This document shows, piece by piece, positions 45,071 through 57,000 of a stretch of DNA of 64,000 nt. How positions within the stretch are numbered: position 1 is the stretch's first letter; the number at the start of each line of letters is the position of its first letter. Made by a program: the position numbers and the translations under genes. Location of the stretch: NCBI GenBank assembly GCA_019915135.1, contig JAHLMK010000009.1, positions 1,364,001-1,428,000 on the forward strand, in the 5' to 3' direction. Source of the stretch: Strobilurus pachycystidiatus (lineage: Eukaryota; Basidiomycota; Agaricomycetes; Agaricales; Physalacriaceae). The notes under the pieces are model-generated. The model was not told the origin of the DNA. It searched no databases and was given only the letters and a program-made list of their open reading frames with translations.

Positions 45071-45527
45071 TCATACATACGGGGGGCCGAGGGCTGCATG
45101 TCATGTATGTCAGTCACAGGAAGGAGGATACGACGGGGACTTACCCTGCCTGAACACCCCCAGCGTGAACTCCACCACCAAAAGCAACACCCCGCCTCCC
45201 GGTGCGAGTCGCAGCACTTTTGGTAGGAACCCCTTGTACAGCGCGCCCGCGCCCTCCTCCCGGAATATCGTCACCAGCGCGGGGTACGTCCAGTTGTACT
45301 TGGGCGTCACACCGGGCACTTTGGCCGTCCCTTGTATCCGCGACTTCACCACGTCGAATCTACGAGCCATCGTTAACATATGGGCTTGGGGATGGGGTTA
45401 AGGATGGGCATACGTACGGCGTATTCACAACGGTCCCCGCGAATCCACCAATAGAGCCGGAGATGAAGTTATTCATGAGCTGCCCCTGCTGCGTCTCCGC
45501 GGGCGGGAGGAGCGAGCGCACTTGGAG
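45071..45527 (-). pseudogene. 3' fragment of a mitochondrial 2-oxodicarboxylate carrier gene
   Basis: Exons 45527-45418, 45359-45145 and 45093-45071, with introns of 58 and 51 nt, code for about the last 115 residues of a SLC25 carrier. Diagnostic parts are QVRSLLPPAETQQGQ, NNFISGSIGGFAGTVVNTP, FDVVKSRIQG (the P-x-[DE]-x-x-[KR] signature of the third repeat), ALYKGFLPKVLRLAPGGGV and the end ALGPPYV. This matches fungal Odc1/Odc2-type 2-oxoadipate/2-oxoglutarate carriers of the inner mitochondrial membrane. The first two repeats are absent: sequence upstream of 45527 is unrelated. The repeated block begins at 45100, inside the last intron, so only this copy keeps the final exon. Confidence 0.85.
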
Positions 45528-47653
45528 CTAGGCACCTTGGCTGTTACTCTCACGTTGCTCACGGTACATATATGGTTCACACGTGTAGGTAGGCTACTAC
45601 AGAACGGGGTGGGTGGCTGGATTGCACCCCCCCCTGCGCGCGCAATATTCGCACACACCCGCGCGCGGCCCCGCACACATGTGCATGGGTTGCGGTTTTG
45701 ATTCTGGCGGGGCGCCCCGCCAAAACCGTCGATTTTCAGGAATCGGGCACAAACTTGGGTTAGGGTTAGGCACTCACAACTGACAGGGATTCGTTCTCCC
45801 GGCCCCGTTGGAGCATGCGTGTAGGGTCGCGGTGAAGGTCAGTCTAGTTCTTCAAGAAGTCCGATTTTTATGCCTGCCCAGACGTTAGAACTGCGGCTAA
45901 GCGAGCAGTGAGGGAACTTACTTCAAGGCAAATGTGGCGCATTTTGCTCTGTAAGTGATTTCTTGTTAGAGTGGTTTGAAGACGGCAGCAGAATGTACTT
46001 ACATAGCAAATACATCGATTTTTGTCAAAACTGCAAAGTCTGCGTCAGAAAGAACGGCAATATGACGAGAATCAAACTTACTGATCTACTACTCTTTGAC
46101 AAAATTTCGTGTTAGGTCTTGCACAAGAAACGGATCAAATTGAGACACTGACCGTATCTTACACTGAGTGAGCAGACCTGGATTCGGGAGGAGGACCCGA
46201 GCTTGGCCTGGATCAGTAAGGGTTAACGGAGATGGTGGCGGAACGATAGCTTGCCAGGATCAAAACAAGACACGTCAATGATCGTCGCCGTCACGGGACC
46301 TATACAAACCTTGTCAGTAACGCATACCACACACATGCATCACAGCGCAGAGGTGGCCAGCCTCTGAGTTGTGATGCGTGGGTGTAGAGTACGGATAATG
46401 GGGGATAGGAGATGGAAGCATACCGGAGTGGACTATCGCAGACTTGGACTTGGTGACGACTAGCTTGAGCTGGGCTGTCGGAGGGAGTTCACAGGTGTGT
46501 GAGGTCGTATGGAGTGGCGAACGGGGCAGGCTTGCAAAATGAGGGTCCGGACAATGAGCTGTAGCAGTGTATGATGTTGGAGAGCGTGTGGCATAGCACA
46601 TCTATCCAGGTAAGCTCAGCAGGCAACAAAATGAGTGCAAAAAGCTGGCGGGCTTACCAGAACTTGAGGGCCTCCAGGACAGCACGTTTGACATCACTCG
46701 TAGTCCCGACCGACGACGATGTCAAGGCATTCTTCAGCTTTGGACGGAGATGAGAACACTGGAGACGGGAGTACTAAAAGGTGGCTTACCAGCGCTGCGG
46801 AAGGATACTGGGGCTTGGGAACAGCACATCATAGTGGAGAGGTGGTGGTAGGTGGAAGAGACACTGAAGCAGAGTCACACAGAGTGACTGGAACACTCTG
46901 CGCGTAGCAGAATCAACAAGCTCCCGGGGATAGCTTTTGGCGCGTAAACTCACGTGCACCGCGTCTCGAGTCTAGGCGCAGTCGTTGGAAACCCGTTTAC
47001 GGCAGTTGCGGCCTTGGCAACAAATGACGCCACGTAACCTCACATTCAGTTCTTCTCTGTTCAAGTTCAATCTTGCATCGCTCGAGAGAACTCTGTCCAA
47101 GCTTCAAAGTCTTGTCAGTTTACTGCTCACAGCACCCGGAGACACACTCTGAGACCACGAACTTGTGAACTGCATTTCAAAGCAATATTACTATCGATGT
47201 TCCGTGGGCCGGCTCGCGTACCTTGCTATTCTAGGCATTGGAGTGACTTCACCTCAGTGTCTAGATAGCAAGGTTCCATTTCCAAACTTTTCACATCACT
47301 CAATGCGGAATAGTTGGCACTATCTCTCAGTGAAGACGGGATAATGACTGAAGCTCAAGAGAGGAAGAAAATTGAGAAATACGAGTCGGGCAGGGTCTCA
47401 GGGTCTTACACAAGCCAATACTGAGCTCAGGAGACCTGTAGCTGCGTAACGACGCAACAGACAACCCTGATACTCACTTACTTCCCGCCATCACTGCGAC
47501 AACGTTATACGGTCAACCAGCAATCCACAAACGCGACGCCTACATAGTGAGCACAATATTGCTCTCAAATGGCAAGATGTACTGATCGTTCAGAAGGGAA
47601 AGAACGACGCCTCCTGCGTCGTCCCAGAGGAGCTATAAGCTCGAGAGCAGAAC

Positions 47654-48743
47654 GGCGGCTTCGCCGCCTCTTCCTCGCTACCGGATCGCTCCAAAACACG
47701 CAAGCACCTCTGAAGTACGTGTGTTGGACAGTGAAGTGTGAGATCGCTCGCCGCAGGGCTTTTTTTTCCTGGGAAAAAGTGAGATTTTTTCCCGTTTTCG
47801 GAGGTCATTTTTGACTTACTTTTTGAGATTTTGACGTTGTTTTGAACGTCGCTGAAAAACAGTCAGGGTCGATGCAATATGGTGCGCGTTAGAGAGCGGG
47901 AGGCGCGGAGCTGAGAACGCGCTGGGTTAGAGGTGCGCACTGCAACTCCTTCGGAAGATAGAGCACTTACAGTGAAAGTAGTGTCCGTGGCGCTCAAGCC
48001 CGGTCTATCTTTTCAACGGCTACTGAATTCGACGCTTTTTGCGACACCGTGAGGACACGAGGTGCACAATGAGTCGTCAGAAATGGTACGTTTACCGTCA
48101 TATGAAATCATGAACCGTCTGAACTCATCCTAGGTGTGGGATATGCAGACGCCGCCTTTGGCGGCGGAGCTGGAAGCGTCCACGTTGTGCTAGGCCTCAA
48201 CAAGCCCTACCCCGGCAGGACAACATCCAGTCCGCCAATTTGAGAAATGAGCAAACATCGGCGGCTTCGCCGCCTCCGACATGTCCGAGTCCTCCTCGCC
48301 ACCACACGCAATACATCCTTACCTTCGAGTCATCCGGACCGTATAGCGTGAGATCGCTCGCCGCAGGGCCTTTTTTTTCTGCGAAAAAAGTCAGATTTTC
48401 ACGGCATTTTGGAGGCCATTCTCAACTTACATTTCGCAGTCTGGACGTCAGTTCGGAGCTCACTGAGAGACAGTCAGGGTCGCAGAAATATCGTGCGCGC
48501 TGGATAGTGAGAAGCGCGGCGGTTTGAATGCGCTGGCTTCCAGGTGAGTAGGCTTATTTGTTCAAGAGGGCCGGAGAGCTCACCACGATTGCAGAGACCG
48601 TTCTGAAGACATCGGCGCCCGGTCAAGAATCGTCCAACTCGTAGATTTCCAGATCTTTAATCCTCCTCGACGCTTGCCCGCACATCCTTTGTGACCCCAC
48701 CGACTTCCTGCTCAACCAATTGTTAGTGGCGGCTTTGCCGCCC
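47654..48743. repeat. Four GC hairpins GGCGGC-TTY-GCCGCC
   Basis: Perfect 6-7 bp stems with 3-base loops at 47654-47668, 48150-48166, 48260-48274 and 48729-48743. The second is the same motif in inverse order (CGCCGCC-TTT-GGCGGCG). They recur in copy 2 at 61893, 62389, 62499 and 62968. Confidence 0.85.
47738..48500 (+). repeat. Diverged internal repeat pair
   Basis: A unit of about 150 bp starting GTGAGATCGCTCGCCGCAGGG at 47738 recurs at 48348, both running to CAGTCAGGGTCG near 47870 and 48480. The starts are identical over 21 bp, then the copies diverge while keeping the T-rich tract and GTGCGCG end. Confidence 0.75.
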
Positions 48744-49990
48744 TTGCCACGCACCGAGAATTCAGGGCGCGCTCCAGACCTCCGTTTCCAGGTCGCTACG
48801 GCCTCCGTCATCGCAAACTGATGTCGATCTGGATCTGGACGCTGTCGGTCAGCGGAAAATTCGGTGTGGCCCGAACGAGAGCAGCGAGTACGTACCTCTC
48901 CATCCCTGAGTTCCTGGATGACTGGCGCCCATCTTCAGGCAGCTTGGCAAGTCAAGGAAGAGCGCGATAAATCTAGAGAGCCGCGGCACCGAGCTCGTTG
49001 TGCCGAGCATTGAACGTCTCAAGGAGGTGGCGGGGTTCTTGAGATAAGTCAGTGTCAGTTTCATTTCTACGATGCTGAAGAGCTTACTGTGCACCATGAT
49101 ACGCCAAGCAGTCTGCTCAGAGCTTTGTCCGACCCGCGCAGTCCCCTGAACGTCGTGACGGATCAATTCGACCGTGCGCCACATATCACCGAGATTTGTA
49201 TGTACCTGTTAATCCTTCTTGCTGGAGAGCCTGTCACACAACGTCGTTTTGGACTCGCATAACGCACTACGATTGAGTTTCGTCAACGACCGCGCCCGCG
49301 GGTAAGATCGCAGAGTCGAAAGTTGGTTAGTTTAGAGGAACTGTGTGAGGATGGGAGCCGCAGGCGCCTCAAGCGCGGCAGGACAGGAGCCAGTATGTAG
49401 AGAGCCGTTAATTAAGCCATTGTATGATGTGTACAATCTCCAATACAATGAAATCTTAGCAATCGAAGTTTCTGTCCAAGTGAACAACTGATACTTACCT
49501 TTCAAGCGTATACATAAGACCTGTCTGTTGACAGATGACTTGGCCGCCAAGTGGGACACGACGGCTGCGAGGCCAGAATGACTATAGAAAGTTAGCAAGG
49601 GAGCTACTACATAGCATTGGAATACGTTAGTGAACCCCGAACGCCGGCGATAGATCTGAGCTCACCATTACACGAGGATCTCGTTTTACGGAAATAGGAA
49701 TGTCCCAAACATGCCAAGCGAGAAAAATCTTCCATCTGTCACCAGGGCTCAATCGATTTGTCCTGGAATCAAAAGTCTGGACCCTTACCTTTACGTTCGC
49801 GGTGTTTTCAAGCCGGCGAACGCTGTCTATGTTGGGATATCATCCTGACTTGCGTGGAGAGTGCGGGAGTTCGTCTGTAGCGTAGAGGACTCGCAGAGGC
49901 TCGGAGACGAGCGGGAATGGTCGTGGTCTGAGTTCAAGTTCCAAATCAGGAACCGCAAGTGATGGCCATCACTTGAACTTTAACCACGAC

Positions 49991-52900
49991 CTCCGCACGC
50001 TCATTTTCGCTGCCTCTGCTTCATCTGACGCTTCTGGCCCGGTGCTTCGACTTGGGTGCCCAAACGCCTTGGGAGTACAATTAGACGAAGACGTAAGTTG
50101 AATTTCGTTCAAATTTGGAACGGAAAACGCGCGCCAAGTCGGAGATTTCGCGTCCTCTTGTTCTGGCGCGCCGACTGGACCCTGCGAATGGACGAGATCT
50201 GGATTATCGCCAGATATGACGCGTTGTCGGCGCGCCGTCAATCTTATCTCATCGCGGATGCGGGGCCGCCAATGACACCGGCGCTGCTGGCGGTCTTCTC
50301 CTCCGTCCCGCGCTGCTCGCTCAGTCTTGGTTTTGGCGCATTCGGCTGGCTTACGACTACCTTCAGATAACTGTCTGGCCTTCTCTAGACCGCCTATCCT
50401 GCGGCTCAGCCTAACTCGTCTTGAACGACGGCGATTTCTATGCTGAACGACTGCATTTCCTTCTGACATGTAAATGGTATGTTGCTCCCTTCTCGTCCTT
50501 CTCCGTCGGCTCTGTGCCTTGCTGATTGATGTCTCATTGTTATCAGCCAATGGAAGACTGCGCCAAGCCGCGCTGCCCGCGCTTGTGTGCGCGCCCGAAT
50601 GCATTGGTCTATTTGCATGTCAACGGCCTCTTCGTTTATCGCTTTTCCTTGCCGCCGTCCATCCGCATCAGACGGTCAGGGTCCTCTCTGATACGAGTGA
50701 AGGGTCACCCGTTGAAACGCCTTCCAGCACTTTGGTCCTTGGAAGATTCACGAACGAGTTCGCATTCACAAGTACTTACTTGGACACGCAAAGTAAGAAT
50801 CTTTTTCGTTGAATCGACGGCTGATTGCCCTCAGACTCGCAGTACATTTGGACTTGCTTACCCTCACGCATGCTCAGGAGTCAGCCTGCGGTCAGGGCGC
50901 ACCATCTCGGATAGCAACGCCGGCTAAGTGGCGTCAATTTCGATTTCCCTCAACGTAAGTTCCTAGCTTCAAACGACGCCGTTCATCCCCACCCTGATGT
51001 TACTAATTGTCTGAATCTAGGCCTTGCGGAGCTCGAACGTATTTTCCGGGCAATATAACTTGTGCGGGGAGAGGATATGGGGGTCAACCCGCTTTCCTCT
51101 CCACTTTCTTCCTTCCTTTTCCTTTCGTCCTCTGCTACTCTCTCTTCCATTATCACATGTGAGTCATACGTTCTCCTTTTCTGGGAGGTGTTTTCTTCGG
51201 AGCGGCCGGAGGGCGCGACTTGTATATAAGTCACGCGTTTTTGTTTGTTGATCCAGCAGTCTCTTGCTTCCCTTCCTTCCACCACCACCACCACCACCAC
51301 TCATCTCTCTCTCTCTCTCTCCCAGTCCTTTTTGCCGCCGCTCTATCTACTGTAAGCCGGGACCGTCGCTCACCGTTGACCTCGACGCGACCGCCGACCA
51401 TTCCATGGACTTTACCGCCGTATAGTACGTTGTCTCTGTTTTCCTTCTGTAATTGAGTGCGCTGAACTCTCCGCAGACTGCCGTCTCTTCAGCAACGTCT
51501 GCCCAAGTGCTGGTACGTTCTTCTTGTTGCTCGTCGTCTACTCTCAATTCAAGTCTTCTCCACAGACCGGATATCCATTTTCACGGACATTGCACCAACC
51601 CGCGCGCCCATTGTTGAACGCTCTGCGCTCTCGTCACGGCCCATTGTCTAACGCTCTGCGCTTTTGTCATGGCCGTCCGGTACGTCGTCTATACCGTGAC
51701 TCTTACTGCCCTTACTGACACGGACATGTTTTAGAGGCGGACGAACACCGGACGCCCATTCATCGTGACGTCTACGACGCCTTCCAACTACAGGCTCTCG
51801 TATCCCATTTCACTACGATCTCGTATGCCCGCTCAGCGGTACGTTCCTCTCCCGCTTCCACGTACGTCTTTGACTGACCCTTCCCGGCCAGTCCGGCCAT
51901 CGTCTCCGACGAACATTCCCCACTTCTCTTGCACCCAGGCACGTTGACTCTCTGCTGCAATGATATGGGAATGCGCCTCGACCTGCGATAGGTAAGCTTT
52001 CAACTATTCATTCATCTTGGACCATCATGCTTACACTCAACCAGACACAGCCGACGTCGGCGCCATTTGTTCATCGGAGTACGAGTCCCATGGCATTAAA
52101 GTCGCACACACTGTCGTAAAGCGCCGTACGTCGTCGCTGTCACTCATTCGGATACTGCGCCACAGTCCGGCCCCTCAACGGCGCATCGCTGCGGTCGTTC
52201 GGTGACCGACGCATCAGGACCGCATCCCCAAGAACCTCACGCCCCCATGGTCGCCATACGTCCCTTCCCGTTTGCCGCGAATTCTCTTGAATGAACTTGC
52301 CCGCGCAGACCGGCCGTCGTCCCCGGTGGTGCGCCCAATATTCCTCGGCACTGTCATGCAGGACTACGGCGGGGACCTTGTGCTATTCCGCGGGCGTGCG
52401 CTTACACCACCAGCTTTTTTCAAAGGTAAGCTTTCCATCTCACGTTCATGTTATGTGCTGATTATTACATAGGCCGAACCTATGCCGGCGCTGGGGCGAA
52501 TGCATGCTCATGCCCCTGCGTAGTATAGTGATCTACAAGCCATCGTGAGTCGTCATTTCATGTCCATCGTACCATCTTCACTCACCGGTCACCTATAGTT
52601 GACTTCATCGGTGTCTGGCGGGCGCTACGTTCAATGTTACACCATGCGAGGCCGCGGCAATGCTGGTAGCTCAAGGCGCGACGAATGGGCCGCCAATTCT
52701 GCTGTAGATGTGTGAGTCATCGCCTACTGCACGTCTTGTTCTTTGACTGTAGGACGGTCTCCAAAGTGCTACCACTAGCACGGTCCCCGAGCCCACACAT
52801 GCTGGTGGACCCAATCTCTCCGCCCAATCTCTTTCATGGACACAGTGTCGACCTCAGGCGTCCTTTTCGTGTTGGTGTACCAGCACCAACTGTTGTCGAT

Positions 52901-53749
52901 GGTGAGTTCGTCAATACTCTTTTATTCTTGCCTATATCCACAATGTTAGACCGGCCGAAGTCTGGACGTGTCCGTCATGGCTTCAACTCATCCGTTACCA
53001 CACAGGTATGCTCTTCATCCTTCTCGCCTTCGTGAGATCATCGCCGTTCACTCGTCATTGACTCTTTATGGAGGCTTGACCCGTACCACTTCACGCTGCC
53101 TTCGGGAATGTCAGACTTATGATCACGGTGTGTACAGCGTTGTTCTTGTCGACTGGTAGTCCACATGCTAGGGTCATGTCTCGGTGAGCTCGTTCTTTGG
53201 CCGCGTTCCCTTCTCGTCGCTGCTTCGGAACGATGAGGCGATGCGCCCTCAGGTACGTACGGTGTTATTTATGGTGCTTGACATGGGAAGTCCGCAATTA
53301 TAGCCCTTCGCTGTCCTCTAATCAGGCTGGATGTATGATCTTGGTACGTATCTCTCTCTTCCTTGTCGTTTCCTCCTCTCATGACTGACATGTATATCAC
53401 AGGTCTCCCTTCGAGACCGGTCACTCATGCATACACGATACCTTCGAGAACGCCGGAATTATGACTTTGGTAGGTGAATTGGTTGGTGTTATGTCTTCAT
53501 ATATCTCAACGCCAGCATGCTACATGTCGGCGGTCGTTTGGCATGAAGGCGTAGCCACCATTCCTTGAGTTGCCTTCGGGAACGCTAGGATTATGATCTT
53601 ACACGCTATATACATACGACGGAAGCTTACTGTTAGGACTGTTACTGTAGCGTGTTCAATATGCATGTACAGTAGATGCTGAATATAAACTTGTTCTCGT
53701 TCTTGTCCGGCGTGTGCTACTTGTGCTACGAAAATGAGAGGCTAGATAT
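49991..53749 (+). other. Intron-dense, ORF-poor locus on the plus strand
   Basis: From about 50470 to 53160 the plus strand shows at least ten consecutive GT-AG introns of 42-61 nt with CTAAC/CTGAC-like branch sites. Donors lie at 50961, near 51516, near 51680, near 51840, near 51992, 52128, near 52427, near 52545, near 52710 and near 52902. They are separated by exons of 35-180 nt. A TATATAA box is at about 51222, and a CAC/TC microsatellite at 51281-51324. Joining four exons (51478-51991) leaves one frame open for about 100 codons without a known domain. A tandem echo (CATTGTTGAACGCTCTGCGC / CATTGTCTAACGCTCTGCGC) is at 51612-51664. Product unknown. Confidence 0.4.
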
Positions 53750-54078
53750 TAAGAACAGAGAACGAATAAGGAAGAGTTCTCAGACGTGCACAGCGAGAGC
53801 GAGACGACTATATATTAGGAATACTCATACCTAAGAACAGAGAACGAATAAGGAAGAGTTCTACGAGAGAAGTAAGTACGAGTGTCCGTGAATATATAGT
53901 ACGGGATGCATACCTCAGACGTGCACAGCGAGAGCGAGACGACTGAGGTATCGTGGAAAATAATCTAGTGTATATATAGGTGTGATCGAGTCTGAGTCAT
54001 AACTATACAGGCGCTACGAGTGGCGCAATGTCCTAATACGGTAAGTAAGATCGTGTGGCGTCCGGATGAACTTCAACA
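53750..54078 (-). repeat. 3' LTR of the copia element, with internal duplications
   Basis: Two 31-nt blocks are each present twice inside the LTR. TAAGAACAGAGAACGAATAA... occurs at 53750-53780 and 53832-53862. CTCAGACGTGCACAGCGAGA... occurs at 53779-53809 and 53914-53944. The same layout occurs in the other LTR. Confidence 0.9.
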
Positions 54079-54097
54079 CTCCCCCACATCCGAACGC

Positions 54098-57000
54098 CTA
54101 TCCAAGTTGGACGATGTTGAGGTCACCGAGGTAGCGATAGTGGGCGTCGCGCGGAAGGGGTTTTGTGAACAAGTCGGCTGGGTTCTCGGTCCCACGGATG
54201 CTGTCAACGACGAGTTCTTTGGCAGCGACGAGTTCCCGGATGTAGTGAACACGAAGGTCGATATGCTTGACGCGATGGTGGCCATGAGTATTTTTGGTAA
54301 GACTCACTGAGCCTTCGTTGTCGCCCTTCAAATGGCCTGGCTTCTCCTGGGGTAGGCCTATCTCCTCCATCCACGCAAACATCCATCGGAGCTGCTGGGC
54401 TCCTCGCGACAAGGAAACATACTCTGCCTCGACCGTTGATAAGGAGACAGTGGCCTGGCGCTTCGAGCTCCAGGACACAGGACCGCCAGCCATAACGAAG
54501 ACTTGTCCGGATGTCGAGCGCCTCGTGTCCTGGCAATCACCGTAACTGGCGTCAACGTATCCAAATGGCTTGAGGGGCGCATCGCGAGAGAAGACAATCC
54601 CGTAGTCAATGGTAGCTTTGATGTATCCGGCAACGTGTAGGAGTGCGCGCCAATGTGCCATACCGGGATTACTCTGGAATCGTGAGAGGAGGCTGACCGG
54701 GAATGACAGGTCGGGTCGCGTAGCGAGTTGGCACCACATGACGGCTCCGAGAAGTTCGCGAAAAGGTATGTTGGCCATTTCAGCGTGCTCGGCGTCGGTA
54801 GAGGGAGACATGGATGAATCGAGGCTAATTCCAACGGGAAGTGGTGTGGAGTGTGGGGTAATCGCACTGAGGTTGTGGCGCTCGAGGACCTCTTCAAAGT
54901 ACGCACGTTGGGAGAGTGAGATTGTACCTTTCTCCAGATCCTGGGCGACGCGCATGCCTAGTAGGCGGTGATTCTCCCCCACATCCTTGATGTCCCACAG
55001 CCTAGCTAGCTCATCTTTCCGCCGGTTACCGACTTCGACACTCGAAGAAGCTCCCCAAACGTCGTCCGTGTACGTGGCTGTGAGTGTGAAGTCATCGTCC
55101 TCGCGCTTGACGCGGACACAAGGGTCAGCTTTTGACGCAGTGTACCCAACTGACGTGAAGCCCTGGTCAAGGGTGCGAGCCCAATCGTGGGCACCCTGCA
55201 TCGTGCCATAGATGGTTTTCTTGAGGAGGCAGGCCTCGGATTCGCGTCCCTCGACCACGTACCCCGGCGGTTGTTGCATCCAGATGTCAACGTCGGGAAC
55301 ACTGTTAAGGTAGGCCGCAACAAAGTCAATTTGCCAAAGTGCGAGGTTCCTCGATGCTGCGATAGCTGCGACCATTCGAATTGATTCCATGCGTGAGACA
55401 GCCGCCCAGGTATCTGTGTAGTCGACACCTAGTTGTTGAGTGAAGCCCTTACCCACAAGGCGTGCTTTGTCGCGGATCGGCTTCCCGTCCCCATCGAGCT
55501 TGATGTCGTACACCCAACGACAGGCCATGATGTTGGTGCCAGGAGGGGGAGTACCCAGCTCCCACGTTCCCTTTTCGCGGTGCTGTTCCATCTCAACATC
55601 CATCGCTGCGCGCCAACGTTGTTCATCGGCCTTCACAGCCTCCGAGTACGTGCGAGGTGTTCGCGTGAGTCCGGGTTCCGTTGCCATCAACGCCAGGTGG
55701 TCGTCCAATTCGCCGGTGAGACGTGATGATGGATCGAGAGATGCTACACGAGCCTTGGGATCTCTAGAGGCCCACTCCTCCCCCAAGTTTCGTGCTTCAT
55801 TCTCCTTCCTCTCGAATTCGACGTTTTCACGCGCCAGTCTCGAGGGTTGGGGAACGCGTCCTGATCGTCGCGGCTCGGCGACGACGGGAACAGTAACACG
55901 TCCGGTCTGGACACTAGATCTCGGAGGGGCAGTCGCTGGTTCGGGAGGATTTACACCCCCATCACGCGAGTCGACGACTGACGCATCGCCTTGGTCTTGT
56001 GGGTTAATACCCACAGGCGTGAAGTCAATATCATCAGACTCAAGCGTCCGATGGGGTACACCTTCCTCGAACCGGACGTTCCGAGCGTCAATAATGCGGC
56101 CCTGCTTGTCCTCGAGGATGTAGTTTCCGGAACCGGGAGCGTACCCCAGAAAGGTACACTCAACCCCGCGATCGTCTACCTTGTCTCCACCGTCAATTTG
56201 ACGTCCGTTGATCGTCGGTACCAATGCCCAACCACGCGATCCGAACACGCGAAGGTGCGAGACGTCCTGGCGTTTCTTGGTGAAGATGGCGAGGGGAATT
56301 CGTCCGGGATGGCGGCCTGAAGGCATGTAGTTGCGAGTATACGCACCGTGCGCGACGGCATATGCCCAGTACTCGGGAGGGAGGCCAGAATCGCGAAGGT
56401 TCGCTCGCATGTCGTCGGTGAGTTGGCGAATAGCACGTTCGGCGAGTCCATTCTGAGCAGAGGAATACGGGGTGGTGGTTACGTGCAAGATGTCATGCTT
56501 AGCGAAGTAGTCCTCCCACGCCTTTGATGAGAAAGCGTTGTCCGTTCGGACTTTTCTTACTCGCTTCCCGGTTTGCGCCTCTGCCATCACTCGGAACCGC
56601 TCAAACGCCGGTATCGTGGACGAGTCACTTTTATCCCTCAAAAACTCCGGCCACTTGGTCCCAGAACCCGAGTCGACAATGGCCATGTAGTAGAGGTTCC
56701 CGGTCTTTGTGGCGTCCCGCGACGGACCCCACAAATCGAATGCGACTTCCTCGAGAACGTCAACGTCAGGATCAGTCGGCTTATCGTATGGGCGACGAGT
56801 TTGGCGGGCTAGGATGCAATCGACGCACTGGCCAGGAATGTCTCGAGATGTAATGGTGAGTCCATCTACGAGGCTTTTGTCTGCCATTTCCTTGATAGTA
56901 TCGGGGCTGCCGTGAGCGAGGCGGCGGTGCCACTGGCATAACGAGGTTGGCGAGCTAGTAGACAGCATAGCTGCCGGCAGCGGTTGCATCTGGACAATGT

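Larger units (their letters stand above)
45100..49761. repeat. Large direct repeat, copy 1 (at least 4,662 bp)
   Basis: The sequence from GTCATGTATGTCAGTCAC at 45100 recurs at 59339 with constant offset 14,239 bp up to the window end. No difference was noticed in the stretches and translated frames I compared, but I did not compare every base. The left flanks differ. The right end of copy 1 is unknown because copy 2 leaves the window at the base equivalent to 49761. Confidence 0.95.
45600..49990 (-). other. ORF-poor, intron-dense stretch read on the minus strand
   Basis: The minus strand carries many ordered GTAAGT-type donors and CAG/TAG acceptors 40-70 nt apart. For example, near 45940-46160 three successive exons would be 12, 37 and 27 nt (starting AGTAGTAGATCA, ACTTTGCAG and AGCAAAATG), and their join is open in one frame. 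An exon near 49090-49180 reads WRTVELIRHDVQGTARVG. No domain is recognisable and I could not build a full model. It may be a microexon-rich gene, a decayed gene or a spliced noncoding RNA. Confidence 0.4.

Noticed and set aside
45756..45770. Telomere-like GGGTTAGGGTTAGG
   Set aside because: Only about two TTAGGG units in mid-contig DNA, too short to call an interstitial telomere.
49969..50604. 211-codon minus-strand ORF with Arg-rich sequence
   Set aside because: It has an ATG but the composition is low-complexity and it overlaps plus-strand splice signals. Not enough support to list as a gene.
51281..51324. CAC and TC microsatellite
   Set aside because: An ordinary simple repeat preceding a splice acceptor. 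Noted but not interesting by itself.
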